DNA of 12,555 nucleotides from Pirellulaceae bacterium (GCA_020846515.1 JADLDX010000419.1:1-12555), one strand, 5' to 3'; counted from the first letter of the stretch, positions 1 through 7,589 are shown. Notes: generated by a model from the letters alone, not told the origin. Translations and numbers: made by a program.

Positions 1-600
1 AAACTCAGATTTCGATCCAGTTCCCAAGCTTGCCTTGATAGAATCGGTGCCCAGGCTGGCCGACCAGGGCAGTTTGTCATCGCCTAACTTGCCCAATACT
101 TTTGCCGCGGCCCACTTATCATCTTTAAAGCCGACATTGCGCCAAGCACCGCGTGCTTGGGTTTCGTTGACCTTCCAACTCGCGTCGGTGACGATCTCCA
201 GCTTTTTTCCATCAGCATAAGTAATGATCAACGATGCGACGGCGCCGGCGGCGCCATCATCGTTCGTTGCGGACATGGCCAATACGTTCTTGCCCATGTT
301 CAATTGTCGTGTGACATCGCCAGCGCCCAGTTCATTCCAATCATCGCTTTTGAAGACGCGTTTTCCGTTGAGGAACAGTTCGCAGTGATTGTCGGCAGTG
401 CCAACCACCAGGGCTTGTTTTACTTCTCCATTCAAATCGAACTCGCGCCGCAACGCGATCTTCTGTCCAGCGGACACGTTCTCCGCCCAGACCCAAGCCG
501 GAACTGCGTCGGGAGTCTGTGCCAAGGTCATCCGAGGGCTGGCCAGTGCCAGCAGTAGAAACGAAAACATGCAAAGCCGTTTTAAAGCCAAGCGGTACAT
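1..600 (-). CDS. Secreted protein with galactose-binding-like N-terminal domain (3' part missing)
   Basis: An open frame of 200 codons reads from an ATG at 600 to the window edge with no stop, so the C-terminus lies outside. Residues 1-27 look like a signal peptide: basic start (LALKRLC), hydrophobic core (FSFLLLALA) and likely cleavage after MTLA. Residues 35-180 resemble the jelly-roll/galactose-binding-like domain that opens many large secreted planctomycete proteins; landmarks are WVWAE (36-40), DNHCELFLNGKRVF (70-83), GKNVLAMSATNDDG (103-116), SWKV (141-144) and a closing LGDDKLPW (172-179). In that group the domain is often followed by HEAT-like repeats or a cytochrome c domain, which cannot be checked here. 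An AGGA about 8 bases upstream of the ATG supports the start. It is co-oriented with the sulfatase upstream, which fits a shared role in polymer breakdown (inference). The fold assignment is moderately sure; the enzyme activity, if any, is unknown. Confidence 0.75.
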   Translation of the reverse strand, partial: MYRLALKRLCMFSFLLLALASPRMTLAQTPDAVPAWVWAENVSAGQKIALRREFDLNGEVKQALVVGTADNHCELFLNGKRVFKSDDWNELGAGDVTRQLNMGKNVLAMSATNDDGAAGAVASLIITYADGKKLEIVTDASWKVNETQARGAWRNVGFKDDKWAAAKVLGKLGDDKLPWSASLGTDSIKASLGTGSKSEF

Positions 601-639
601 GAGACTGTCCTAAGGTGGGTTGAATCGAACGCCAGAAGA

Positions 640-654
640 ATGTGTTGAACACAT
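640..654. promoter_or_regulatory. Operator-like perfect inverted repeat
   Basis: The arms ATGTGTT and AACACAT flank a single central G, giving a perfect 7+7 dyad. It lies 40-54 bases upstream of the start codon of the secreted-protein gene (ATG at 600) and just downstream of its candidate -10 box. This is where a repressor would act. No regulator is encoded nearby and the repeat is short enough to occur by chance. Confidence 0.3.
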
Positions 655-671
655 CTGCGAGGTCAGCCAGC

Positions 672-677
672 AGTATA
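672..677 (-). promoter_or_regulatory. Candidate -10 box for the secreted-protein gene
   Basis: Read on the minus strand this is TATACT, five of six matches to the sigma-70 -10 consensus. It lies between the palindrome after the sulfatase gene and the start codon at 600, giving a leader of about 65 bases. No good -35 hexamer sits 16-18 bases upstream, so the call is weak. Confidence 0.25.
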
Positions 678-698
678 CTCCAAACTCAGGGCTACCCG

Positions 699-719
699 AA
701 AAGGGGTCTGACCCCTTTT
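699..719. terminator. Perfect palindrome after the sulfatase gene; terminator or dispersed repeat
   Basis: Arms AAAAGGGGTC and GACCCCTTTT flank one central T, so the element reads almost identically on both strands. In RNA it would fold into an 8-bp stem with a 5-base loop, with A residues on one side and a U tract on the other: the form of a bidirectional intrinsic terminator. It begins 8 bases past the sulfatase stop (TAG at 728-730) and precedes the next gene's promoter region. I have an uncertain recollection of very similar GGGGTC-GACCCC palindromes as repeated intergenic elements in other genomes, so it may instead be a copy of such a family. Confidence 0.55.
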
Positions 720-727
720 ACGGCTGG

Positions 728-2269
728 CTAGGGAACGAGCGGCTTCAGGGGTTGGCCGTTTTCGGCCACGGGGTAGACGGCGTGATGGTCGGCCAAGGCG
801 GCAGCCAAACTGCTCATCATGCGTTTTAATTCCTCGGGCTGAGTGCTGGCCAGGTCGCTCTGTTCGAAGGGATCTTTCTTCAAATCGAACAGTTGATAAT
901 GCGAGCCATTGGATACCTCGCTGGGAAAATAGTGGTAGATGACTTTCCAGTTTCCATCCCGATAGCTGGTCCAATAGTCGCTCCGATGGGGCGCATGGGG
1001 ATAATGCATCAAGAACGTCTCGGGCCTGGCCTGGTCTGGTTGACCCAGCAGCAATTTATCCAGCCGCAGTCCATCTACTTTATGACTGGCGGGAATCGCG
1101 ACATCGGCCAGTCGCAGCAGCGTCGGAAACAGATCCTGCACGGCGGCCTGTTGTGATTGAATCATCCCGCTGGCGATTGGCAAGCGCTGTTGAAGCGGAT
1201 TGGCCGAGTTCGGTTTCACCCAAGAGGCAATGAACGGTACCCGCATACCGCCTTCGTAGTGCGAACCCTTTTTACCGCGCAGCGGGGCTGCACAAGCCAC
1301 TGCATGTTGATGACCTAGCGGCGCGTCGGAACCGTTATCTCCCAGAAACACAAACAAGGTATTCTCTGCTACGCCCAGTTCTTCAAGCCGTTTCATCACA
1401 TCGCCCAGCGACTTATCCATACCTTCGATCAACGTGGCAAACGCCTGGGCGGCTGGGGGGCGGCCACTGTCTTTGTAGTGCTCCGCAAAGCGAGGATCCG
1501 AGTTGAACGGGCCATGCACCGCATACTGAGGAAAATACAAGAAGAACGGCTGCTGCGACTGAACGGCCTGACTGACATGCGCTAACGCTTCGGTGGTCAA
1601 CGCATCGGTCAAGAACGTGTCGGTGCCCTCATACTTCTTGAGACCCGGGACTGCGGCAGGCGACTGCTGCTTTACCTTGCCGCCCACATTACCATAGTTC
1701 TGCTGGCCATAATAAGATGCAGGTGCGCCGATCGAGGCACCGCCGACATTGACATCAAATCCTAAGTTAAGTGGCTCTGCTCCCTCGGAATTGCGAGGGC
1801 CGAAATGTCCTTTGCCGACATGGATGGTGCGATAGCCACCCGACTTCATTAACGCAGCCAGTGTCACATCGCCGGTCTTTAGGCCTTGCCAATTCCAATC
1901 GCGGGGACCAAGGGGTCCTGCATTGTCTTTGTCCGGATTAATCCAGTTGGTCGTGCGATGTCGGGCCGCATTCTGACCGGTCATGATTGAGATTCGCGTC
2001 GGCGAGCAAACGCTCATCGCGCAGAAATTATTGAATCGGATGCCACGCTCGGCCAAGCGCTCCATGTTGGGTGTGCGATAGTAATCGTTTAGAGGATAAC
2101 GTTTGGCTTGACCAGCTTCATTCGTCAGAAATGGCACCGAAGTGTCCATGACTCCCATATCGTCCACCAACATGACGACGATGTTGGGTTTGATGTTGGG
2201 TTTATCGGCGGCCGGTGAGCTAGCTGCGCAGCAGATCAAGAGCGTTAACGCGATTAGTTGTCGAGTCAT
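728..2269 (-). CDS. Exported S1-family sulfatase (arylsulfatase-like)
   Basis: This enzyme should hydrolyse sulfate esters, probably on a sulfated polysaccharide, outside the cytoplasm. The 513 residues are a normal length. A signal peptide covers about residues 1-21 (LIALTLLICCAASSPAA). The metal-binding VDDMG is at 35-39. The sulfatase signature CSPTRISIMTG (88-98) holds Cys88, which a formylglycine-generating enzyme would convert to the catalytic residue, and Arg92. GYRTIHVGKGHFG (145-157) carries the usual catalytic Lys153 and His155, in the variant GKGHFG rather than the common GKWHLG. LGDNG (309-313) supplies Asp311 and Asn312 for calcium, and GKKGSHYEGGMRVPFI (332-347) is another family block. 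The C-terminal subdomain includes DGNWKVIYHY and LFDLKKDPFEQSDLA. A GAGG lies about 9 bases upstream of the ATG. No maturase is in the window. The substrate cannot be deduced; the family assignment is very secure. Confidence 0.95.
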   Translation of the reverse strand: MTRQLIALTLLICCAASSPAADKPNIKPNIVVMLVDDMGVMDTSVPFLTNEAGQAKRYPLNDYYRTPNMERLAERGIRFNNFCAMSVCSPTRISIMTGQNAARHRTTNWINPDKDNAGPLGPRDWNWQGLKTGDVTLAALMKSGGYRTIHVGKGHFGPRNSEGAEPLNLGFDVNVGGASIGAPASYYGQQNYGNVGGKVKQQSPAAVPGLKKYEGTDTFLTDALTTEALAHVSQAVQSQQPFFLYFPQYAVHGPFNSDPRFAEHYKDSGRPPAAQAFATLIEGMDKSLGDVMKRLEELGVAENTLFVFLGDNGSDAPLGHQHAVACAAPLRGKKGSHYEGGMRVPFIASWVKPNSANPLQQRLPIASGMIQSQQAAVQDLFPTLLRLADVAIPASHKVDGLRLDKLLLGQPDQARPETFLMHYPHAPHRSDYWTSYRDGNWKVIYHYFPSEVSNGSHYQLFDLKKDPFEQSDLASTQPEELKRMMSSLAAALADHHAVYPVAENGQPLKPLVP

Positions 2270-2584
2270 GTCAGGTTGCCTCAGAGGTTTGGCTAGTGGG
2301 GTTCGCTGAATTTTATCAGATAATTAGTTGACGTGTAAGGTAATTCACGCCGATCGTAGCGGCGGCTAACTTACCAAGCCATGAAACACACAGACGTCAC
2401 GAAAGGGTTTGAGCAGCCTGGCTTTGCGTGTGCTGTGTGCATGGAACCGAGGACTGATTCACCCATGATGAATCTGGCTTGGACCCGAACTATTTTGGTC
2501 AGGTGCTCAACGACGAGCGACACAACTCCGTTAGAATTTCTCCCGTTCAACCCCCAAAGGCGATCTCCGATGTAAGGCGAAACT
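2270..2584. other. Divergent intergenic region between sulfatase and lactate permease genes
   Basis: This 315-base gap must hold promoters for both flanking genes. On the minus strand a -10-like TAAAAT lies at 2315-2310, about 40 bases before the sulfatase ATG, inside an AT-rich stretch (about 2309-2328). On the plus strand a TAGAAT lies at 2532-2537, about 48 bases before the permease ATG. Neither has a convincing -35 partner. The only ORF inside, a 64-codon plus-strand frame at 2381-2575, has no family resemblance and ends just before the permease start, so I do not call it a gene. I see no tRNA, repeat or riboswitch. Confidence 0.5.
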
Positions 2585-4216
2585 ATGACATGGCAGCAGA
2601 ACTATGATCCACTGAGCTGGTGGCCTCTTTCAACCCTGGCCGCTGCTGTGCCTGTGGTCACCTTGTTCTTTGTACTGCTGGTGCTGCGGCGATCCATTTG
2701 GATGGCGTCACTTGCAGGTTTTTTGATGGCCATAGCGATGGCGTCGTTCGTGTTTGGTATGCCGTCTCAATTGATCGCGGGTGCTAGTTTAAGTGGCGTA
2801 GTATTCGGCTTCACACGCATTGCCTGGCTGATCATTGCTTCGCTGTTCTTATTCCATGTGGCCGTGGAATCCGGCCAGTTCCAAGTCATGAAAGAGTCAA
2901 TCTCAGGCTTGTCGGCCGATCGAAGATTACAGGTTATCTTGATTGCATTCTGTTTCGGCGCCTTCTTGGAAGGGACAGGCGGCGGTGGTGCTCCGGTGGC
3001 CATTGCCGGTTCGTTCTTGATCGGCTTGGGCGTGCCGCCCTTTGAGGCGGCTGTATTATGCTTGCTGGCCAATACAGCGCCGGTGGCCTGGGGAGGAGTC
3101 GGCAATCCGATTCGCACGCTCGAGGGTGTAACCAATATCGATATCGATCTGCTCAATGCCATGGTCGGACGCATCCTGCCACCATTCTCCTTTATTCTGC
3201 CAACCTGGCTGATCGTAACCATGGCAGGGTGGCGTCGAGCTCTCGAGGTCTTACCGGCTCTATTGGTCAGCGGTGGTTCGTTCGCAGCCATGCAATTCTA
3301 TTGGTCAAACTACCAAGAGGCTGGCTTGGTTGACATCGTATCAGCCATCTTTTCGTTGTTGGTAACGGTCGTGTTCCTGAAATTCTGGAAGCCTCGAAAT
3401 TTGATGACCTCGGAGGCGAATGCATCGGCAGATACTGCGCAAACAACTCATTCTCTCTCCAGTGTCCTTAAAGCCTGGTCGCCGTTTATCGTGACATCTC
3501 TGTTGATCTTCTTGTGGTCGTATTCAGCCTTCAATCAATACTTGACCAACAAGGCACTGAATATGCCTGCCCCGTGGCTGAGCGGATCAGTCCTGCGCAT
3601 GCCGCCTGTGGTGGCCGAACCGGTTCCAGAGGTCGCTCGGCTGGATTTGAACGTGCTTATATTGCCTGGGACGGCTGTGTTCTTCGGAGCGGTCTTGTCG
3701 GCGTTTCTATCCGGTATGAGTTTCGGTCGCGTCGCGGGTATCTTCGGTCGCACATGCCGTCAATTGTTACCTTCGATGCTGGCAATCAGCTGCATGGTTG
3801 GTTTGGCTTACATCACCAAATACTCAGGCATGGATACGGTGATGGGCCTGTCGCTGACCAGGACCGGTTGGGCATATCCATTTTTCGGTACGTTACTGGG
3901 GTGGCTGGGCGTAGCGCTCACGGGCACTGATGCCGGTTCGAACGCATTGTTTGGCAATCTGCAGAAAGTTACCGCGGAACAGGTTGGAGTCTCGCCGGTG
4001 TTGATGGCCTCGGCCAATTCAGCTGGGGGCGTCATGGGTAAGATGATCGATGCCCAAAGTATTCTCGTGGCCTCGACAGCTTGTAAACTCTCGGGCCGCG
4101 AAGCGGACGTGTTTAAAGCGGTCATCTACCACAGCATCGCCCTGGCCTGCCTGGTCGGGTTGTTGGTGACCACGTACGCTTATGTTTGCCCCTGGATCAT
4201 TCCTGGAGGGCCCTGA
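2585..4216 (+). CDS. lctP: L-lactate/glycolate permease, LctP/LldP family
   Basis: This is a multi-pass inner-membrane transporter that, by family, imports lactate (and often glycolate) with protons. The 543 residues match the family length of about 550. The protein opens with the family-like WQQNYDPL and has many hydrophobic segments (for example 16-35, 41-60, 78-92, 140-165, 202-215, 360-378, 430-447, 516-537). Diagnostic blocks are RRLQVILIAFCFGAFLEG (113-130), GAPVAIAGSFLIGLG (135-149), LLANTAPVAWGGVGNPI (160-176), the C-terminal LTGTDAGSNALFGNLQ (445-460) and SANSAGGVMGKMIDAQSI (476-493). A charged cytoplasmic linker lies near 268-296. In the substrate-pocket motif, where relatives read EGAAGFGxP, this protein reads EGTGGGGAP. 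An AAGG sits 7 bases before the ATG. It is the only plus-strand gene here and no lactate dehydrogenase is adjacent. The family call is secure; the exact monocarboxylate is inferred. Confidence 0.93.
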   Translation: MTWQQNYDPLSWWPLSTLAAAVPVVTLFFVLLVLRRSIWMASLAGFLMAIAMASFVFGMPSQLIAGASLSGVVFGFTRIAWLIIASLFLFHVAVESGQFQVMKESISGLSADRRLQVILIAFCFGAFLEGTGGGGAPVAIAGSFLIGLGVPPFEAAVLCLLANTAPVAWGGVGNPIRTLEGVTNIDIDLLNAMVGRILPPFSFILPTWLIVTMAGWRRALEVLPALLVSGGSFAAMQFYWSNYQEAGLVDIVSAIFSLLVTVVFLKFWKPRNLMTSEANASADTAQTTHSLSSVLKAWSPFIVTSLLIFLWSYSAFNQYLTNKALNMPAPWLSGSVLRMPPVVAEPVPEVARLDLNVLILPGTAVFFGAVLSAFLSGMSFGRVAGIFGRTCRQLLPSMLAISCMVGLAYITKYSGMDTVMGLSLTRTGWAYPFFGTLLGWLGVALTGTDAGSNALFGNLQKVTAEQVGVSPVLMASANSAGGVMGKMIDAQSILVASTACKLSGREADVFKAVIYHSIALACLVGLLVTTYAYVCPWIIPGGP

Positions 4217-4303
4217 TGCTTGTCACGAAGTGCCGATAGTTGATGGTATGTAGATGGCTCGTAGTTGGCAAGTTGAAGGCTTGGAGAACGGCTTTTAGAG
4301 GCT

Positions 4304-5551
4304 TTACAGTGCCCATGGTTGAAACAACCACTGACGCCAGGTCCAGCCGGGCGGCTTGGTGCCTGGGATCGCGGTCCACCATGGGGCATCTTCAGGGTCC
4401 GGCGCGACGGATGTTGCGAGTGGTCGTTCTGCTTCAAGGACTGGATCGGGAAAAGCCCAACCACCCTCAGGTGGCGGCAGTCCTAATGCTTCATGATGCC
4501 AGCGATGTCGCTGGTCTATCCAAACCAGGGTTTCCGACTGGCGTTTGCGCATACGCAATGGTCCCATCGTACCCAGGGTGTACTTGGCGGACTCGAAATC
4601 TTCTCTGGCTGCTTGCGCTAAGGCCAAATTGTGTTTGGCAGTGTTGCTCCATGGGTGGCGTGTGGCTGCGATCGTCCACTCAGTTTCCGCTTGTTCCCAA
4701 CGCCCGATGCGGGCGTAACCATTACCGCGGCGTATTTGACTGGCACCTGGTTGCAACCAAGGCAGTGCCAGGATTGCGTCTTCCTTCTCGATGTAAGGTG
4801 CCACCGACTGCCAGGTTTGCCGCGCGCTGGCTGCGACGACTCGCTCGCGTGGCATCGGAAACGCAAATGGCAAATCCGGATATTGTCGATCTGCTTGAAT
4901 ACGATCTATCGCTAAAGTTTGATTACCGATGACACGTCCGGTTGGCACATCCAGCACTCGCCAGGCGATCGCCAATCGCTCGGGCCTTTTTACGGCGGCG
5001 GGCGCTAGAAACGAGGCATTATTTGCGTTGAACTGAGCCGCTTCCGGGGGCAGGTTATTTGGCTGGCCTTGGAGCTGGCCCAAATCATTTTGCACTACTT
5101 CGCCCATGAGCAGCAATTCAGCCTTGGCTTGCCGCGCGGCCAAGAGGGCCGTTAAGTCACCGGTCAGTGGTGCCGTGGAAGCGAGCCGCACAGGCGAAGC
5201 AGCCACCAAGTCCTTCGCCGTCAACAATTGCAGATCGGCGCGCTGCGCGGGCATTTGAGCTACGAGAGCTTGTTCCAGTTCCGCACTCAGTTGATCGTCA
5301 GCCACGATCGGGGCGAAGGCAATGCGTGATGCCATCGGCACTTTTAATCGAGGCGGATGCACCACATGCATGGGGGCTGACATGGCACAGCCGGTAAATG
5401 AGCTCAGCATAACCAGACAAACGACGACCCATGTGGCAGCTGGAACAGGGCCGACCTGGGAGCATCTGTGCGTGGGCGAACGCACACTTGGTTTAGCCGA
5501 CGCTGACAGCGCGGCAGGCTGGTTGAAATAGGACAATCGAAGTTTGCACAT
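4304..5551 (-). CDS. Probable lipoprotein with CsgG/LpoB-like N-terminal region and TPR-like segment
   Basis: I cannot name this 415-residue protein. Residues 39-55 form a hydrophobic stretch ending in SSFTGC, which fits a lipobox with Cys55 as the lipidated residue; the Phe at -3 is less usual. The 38 residues before it are long for an n-region, so translation may start later: a GTG at 5485 would give a 33-residue signal sequence. Neither start has a clear ribosome site. Residues 75-220 have the pattern of the CsgG/LpoB/TolB-N type of fold: IAFAPI strand (77-82), LSAELEQALVAQM helix (88-100), LLTAKDL (109-115), AELLLMGEVV (144-153), LAIAWRVLDVPTGRVIGNQTL (193-213). Residues 274-326 (NGYARIGRWEQAETEW, then AKHNLALAQAA and FESAKYTL) read as about one and a half TPR units. 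The tail is rich in Pro and Trp. It is probably anchored in the envelope as an assembly or interaction factor, which is an inference. Confidence 0.7.
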   Translation of the reverse strand: MCKLRLSYFNQPAALSASAKPSVRSPTHRCSQVGPVPAATWVVVCLVMLSSFTGCAMSAPMHVVHPPRLKVPMASRIAFAPIVADDQLSAELEQALVAQMPAQRADLQLLTAKDLVAASPVRLASTAPLTGDLTALLAARQAKAELLLMGEVVQNDLGQLQGQPNNLPPEAAQFNANNASFLAPAAVKRPERLAIAWRVLDVPTGRVIGNQTLAIDRIQADRQYPDLPFAFPMPRERVVAASARQTWQSVAPYIEKEDAILALPWLQPGASQIRRGNGYARIGRWEQAETEWTIAATRHPWSNTAKHNLALAQAAREDFESAKYTLGTMGPLRMRKRQSETLVWIDQRHRWHHEALGLPPPEGGWAFPDPVLEAERPLATSVAPDPEDAPWWTAIPGTKPPGWTWRQWLFQPWAL

Positions 5552-5600
5552 GCATCAGGGGCTGGTATGAATACGCACTGGAACTTCTTTCAAGTGGTGA

Positions 5601-5628
5601 AATATCAAATGCACCCGCAGCGCGTCAA
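5601..5628 (-). promoter_or_regulatory. Candidate sigma-70-like promoter for the lipoprotein gene
   Basis: On the minus strand TTGACG (5628-5623; five of six matches to the -35 consensus) is followed after 16 bases by GATATT (5606-5601; four of six for -10). Initiation would fall near 5594 and leave a leader of roughly 43 bases before the ATG at 5551. The position, between the upstream gene's hairpins and this start codon, makes sense for an independently expressed gene. Confidence 0.35.
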
Positions 5629-5645
5629 TGGCGGGCGTTGAGAAG

Positions 5646-5662
5646 CCCAAGGGAGCCTTGGG
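5646..5662. repeat. Short hairpin between cyclase and lipoprotein genes
   Basis: CCCAAGG and CCTTGGG form a perfect 7-bp stem with the 3-base loop GAG. It follows the longer hairpin at 5682-5726 on the minus strand and precedes the candidate lipoprotein promoter. There is no U tract, so it may reinforce termination or protect the upstream 3' end. Confidence 0.4.
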
Positions 5663-5681
5663 TTACGACATCAAGGCGGTG

Positions 5682-5726
5682 ACAGAACTAACCCCCCAGC
5701 GCAGCGCCCGGGAGGGTTAGTTCTGT
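5682..5726 (-). terminator. Long hairpin abutting the cyclase stop codon; terminator or palindromic repeat
   Basis: ACAGAACTAACCC (5682-5694) and GGGTTAGTTCTGT (5714-5726) pair perfectly over 13 bp; with A5713 bulged, three more G-C pairs extend the stem around a GC-rich loop (AGCGCAGCGCC). The element begins at the base directly after the cyclase TAA (5727-5729). No run of T follows on the minus strand, so it is not a textbook intrinsic terminator. The perfect arms and abrupt edges also suit a dispersed palindromic repeat that settled at a 3' end. Confidence 0.6.
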
Positions 5727-7589
5727 TTACTTGGCTGGCAATTCAATAATGCCTGCCCAGTCCGGGGGCGGTGTGCGCCGGTGCTGTGCGATATAGACGA
5801 CTAGAAAATCCTTGACTTGATCTTCGGCAGGTACTTGATGTAAGTATCGAAACGCTTCCGGCCAACGGCCGGCCAAGAAATGATCCAAGGCGGTTTCGTA
5901 GACCTCGATATGTTCATCGGTCAGGACTCCGTCCATCTCTGCCGGCGGCAATAGCTCACTGACCATCAAGGATGTTTGCATGCCATAGGGCCGAACCTTC
6001 GCGACACGCCTAACGCGCAGGACATCGCGTGGCACGTGTTTGCGGATCCAATCGGCGGTCGCCTCGTCGATCAAGATCGGAGTTTGCAACTGCTTGGTCA
6101 TCCCTTCCAGTCGCGATGCCAAATTGACGACGGGGCCAAAGACGGTCACTTTGACCTGGTCGATCGTACCAATGCGCCCCGCCACGGCGGGACCCGAGGC
6201 GATACCAATGCCGGCGCGGAAACCGGCCAGCGGGTGTCCCGGCTCTCCAGAATTGCGGTCGAATTCCAAGCGGATGGCCAAGGCTGCCGCACAGGCCTGA
6301 TGGATAGCCTGCTGATCGCTAATCGGCCAGCCCCAGAAGCCCATGGCGGCATCGCCGTGAAAGTCGCCCACCACACCACCAGCATGCAATATGTGATGCG
6401 TCATGATCCCCAACGCATCGCTGACACGCGCCAGCAAGTCCAGCAAGCGATCAGCGGAGTCCTCGCTATTGCGCGAGAAACCACGCAAGTCGCAGAATAG
6501 TACGGAAACATCTGTTTCACGCGGTGCCAGCACTTCGTCGGGATCACGCTGCGACAAAGCTTCCAAAACCACTGGCGCAAAAAATGGCCGCAAACTATCT
6601 TGCCGGCGCTGCAATGAACGCACTTGCTTGATGGCGCCAAGCGTGGTGGCGGTTAATTCCGCGAACTTTAGGTCATCGCGCAGGCCATCAGACTCCGGTT
6701 TAACACCTTCTGGGATCGTCGGGCTTGCGAAAACACCAGAGACATAAATGGCCCAACCAGGGCAAGCATCCGATAGAACCGGTGTGCAAAAGGCCCAGTC
6801 AACATTTTCACTCTGCGTAAACGCGTCGGTTGCCTGACTGCGGTTCCAAATGTGCAACACACTTTCTTTGGTGCGCACCGCGCGACCTACCAATTGCCCG
6901 GACGGCTTAAATTGTTGACCAGTCAACGATCGACAGTCCCAATGCAAAATCTGCATCGACTCCGGTCCCAACTGCCGATCGGATTCTGTGTCTCCGTCGA
7001 TGGCTGGTGCGGTTGAAGACGGATCAAGAAACTCATGGCGATTGGCCGTCGAGTTGGTATCCAAGCGTTTGACGATGGCCACGAACGAGGCGTCTGAAAT
7101 GCCCAGTAACAAAACATTGACGATGCGCGCGCACAGTTCTTCGTCGCTGCTGCTGCCAGCGATAATCTCCGGCACGCGTCCCAAGACTTCAATGCGTCGA
7201 TCGGCGTCGCGATATCGACTTTGACGTAACAGGTGAGGCGAATACGTCTGTTCGGAAAACGCAGGGGCAGCCAATTGCGAGAACTGCACCGGTTGATCGA
7301 CAATCGTGAACGTCGTTTGACCGATTACAAAGTGTTCGCCAATCTGAACTTTGAAATTGTCGAGCTGCTGGCCGCGATAGAAGATAAAATTGCGCGCATC
7401 TGCAAAACGAGTAACTTCCAGCGTTTTGCCATTCCAACGCAGCGACGCGTGCTTGCGAGAAATGCGATCATCCCAAGGGACCGACCAATGGTCAGCCGTT
7501 CGTCCGAGCACCGCTTCCGCGTTGGTCACGCTGAGCGGACGTCGCCAGCGATCCTGCTGGCGTGGACCTTGTGCAATCAAGTCGGGCAT
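5727..7589 (-). CDS. FHA-GAF-class III adenylate/guanylate cyclase
   Basis: This predicted cytoplasmic enzyme makes a cyclic nucleotide from NTP. Counted from the ATG at 7589 it has 620 residues; a TTG at 7604 would add five, but neither start has a strong ribosome site. Residues 25-100 are an FHA domain (phosphothreonine reader) with Gly29-Arg30 and Ser44-Arg45-Lys46-His47. Residues about 130-315 look like a GAF sensor region (ELCARIVNVLLLGIS; VDWAFCTPVL; GWAIYVSGVF). A linking helix leads to the cyclase domain (about 360-545). The metal ligands Asp367 (LFCDLRGFS) and Asp413 (HGDAAMGFWGWP) are present, as are the transition-state residues Asn489 and Arg493 (VVNLASRLEG). The lysine that normally selects the purine is Asp409, and its partner position is Thr482. 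The tail, with a TPR-like helix pair and PPPDWAGIIEL, is typical of such multidomain cyclases. Nucleotide specificity is therefore open. A 133-residue gene lies 69 bases upstream, possibly in the same transcript. Confidence 0.9.
   Translation of the reverse strand: MPDLIAQGPRQQDRWRRPLSVTNAEAVLGRTADHWSVPWDDRISRKHASLRWNGKTLEVTRFADARNFIFYRGQQLDNFKVQIGEHFVIGQTTFTIVDQPVQFSQLAAPAFSEQTYSPHLLRQSRYRDADRRIEVLGRVPEIIAGSSSDEELCARIVNVLLLGISDASFVAIVKRLDTNSTANRHEFLDPSSTAPAIDGDTESDRQLGPESMQILHWDCRSLTGQQFKPSGQLVGRAVRTKESVLHIWNRSQATDAFTQSENVDWAFCTPVLSDACPGWAIYVSGVFASPTIPEGVKPESDGLRDDLKFAELTATTLGAIKQVRSLQRRQDSLRPFFAPVVLEALSQRDPDEVLAPRETDVSVLFCDLRGFSRNSEDSADRLLDLLARVSDALGIMTHHILHAGGVVGDFHGDAAMGFWGWPISDQQAIHQACAAALAIRLEFDRNSGEPGHPLAGFRAGIGIASGPAVAGRIGTIDQVKVTVFGPVVNLASRLEGMTKQLQTPILIDEATADWIRKHVPRDVLRVRRVAKVRPYGMQTSLMVSELLPPAEMDGVLTDEHIEVYETALDHFLAGRWPEAFRYLHQVPAEDQVKDFLVVYIAQHRRTPPPDWAGIIELPAK

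Noticed and set aside
157..652. Several ORFs of 74-133 codons overlapping the left-edge gene
   Set aside because: They oppose or overlap, out of frame, a 200-codon minus-strand frame with a signal peptide and a jelly-roll domain. That frame lacks a stop only because it leaves the window.
2381..2575. 64-codon plus-strand ORF in the divergent gap upstream of the permease gene
   Set aside because: No family resemblance, no clear ribosome site, and composition unlike the neighbouring genes. Such a length is expected by chance.
4240..4932. 230-codon plus-strand ORF opposite the lipoprotein gene
   Set aside because: Its translation is rich in Arg, Cys and Trp with no domain pattern, while the opposite strand carries a lipobox and ordered fold motifs. 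It is an antisense shadow.
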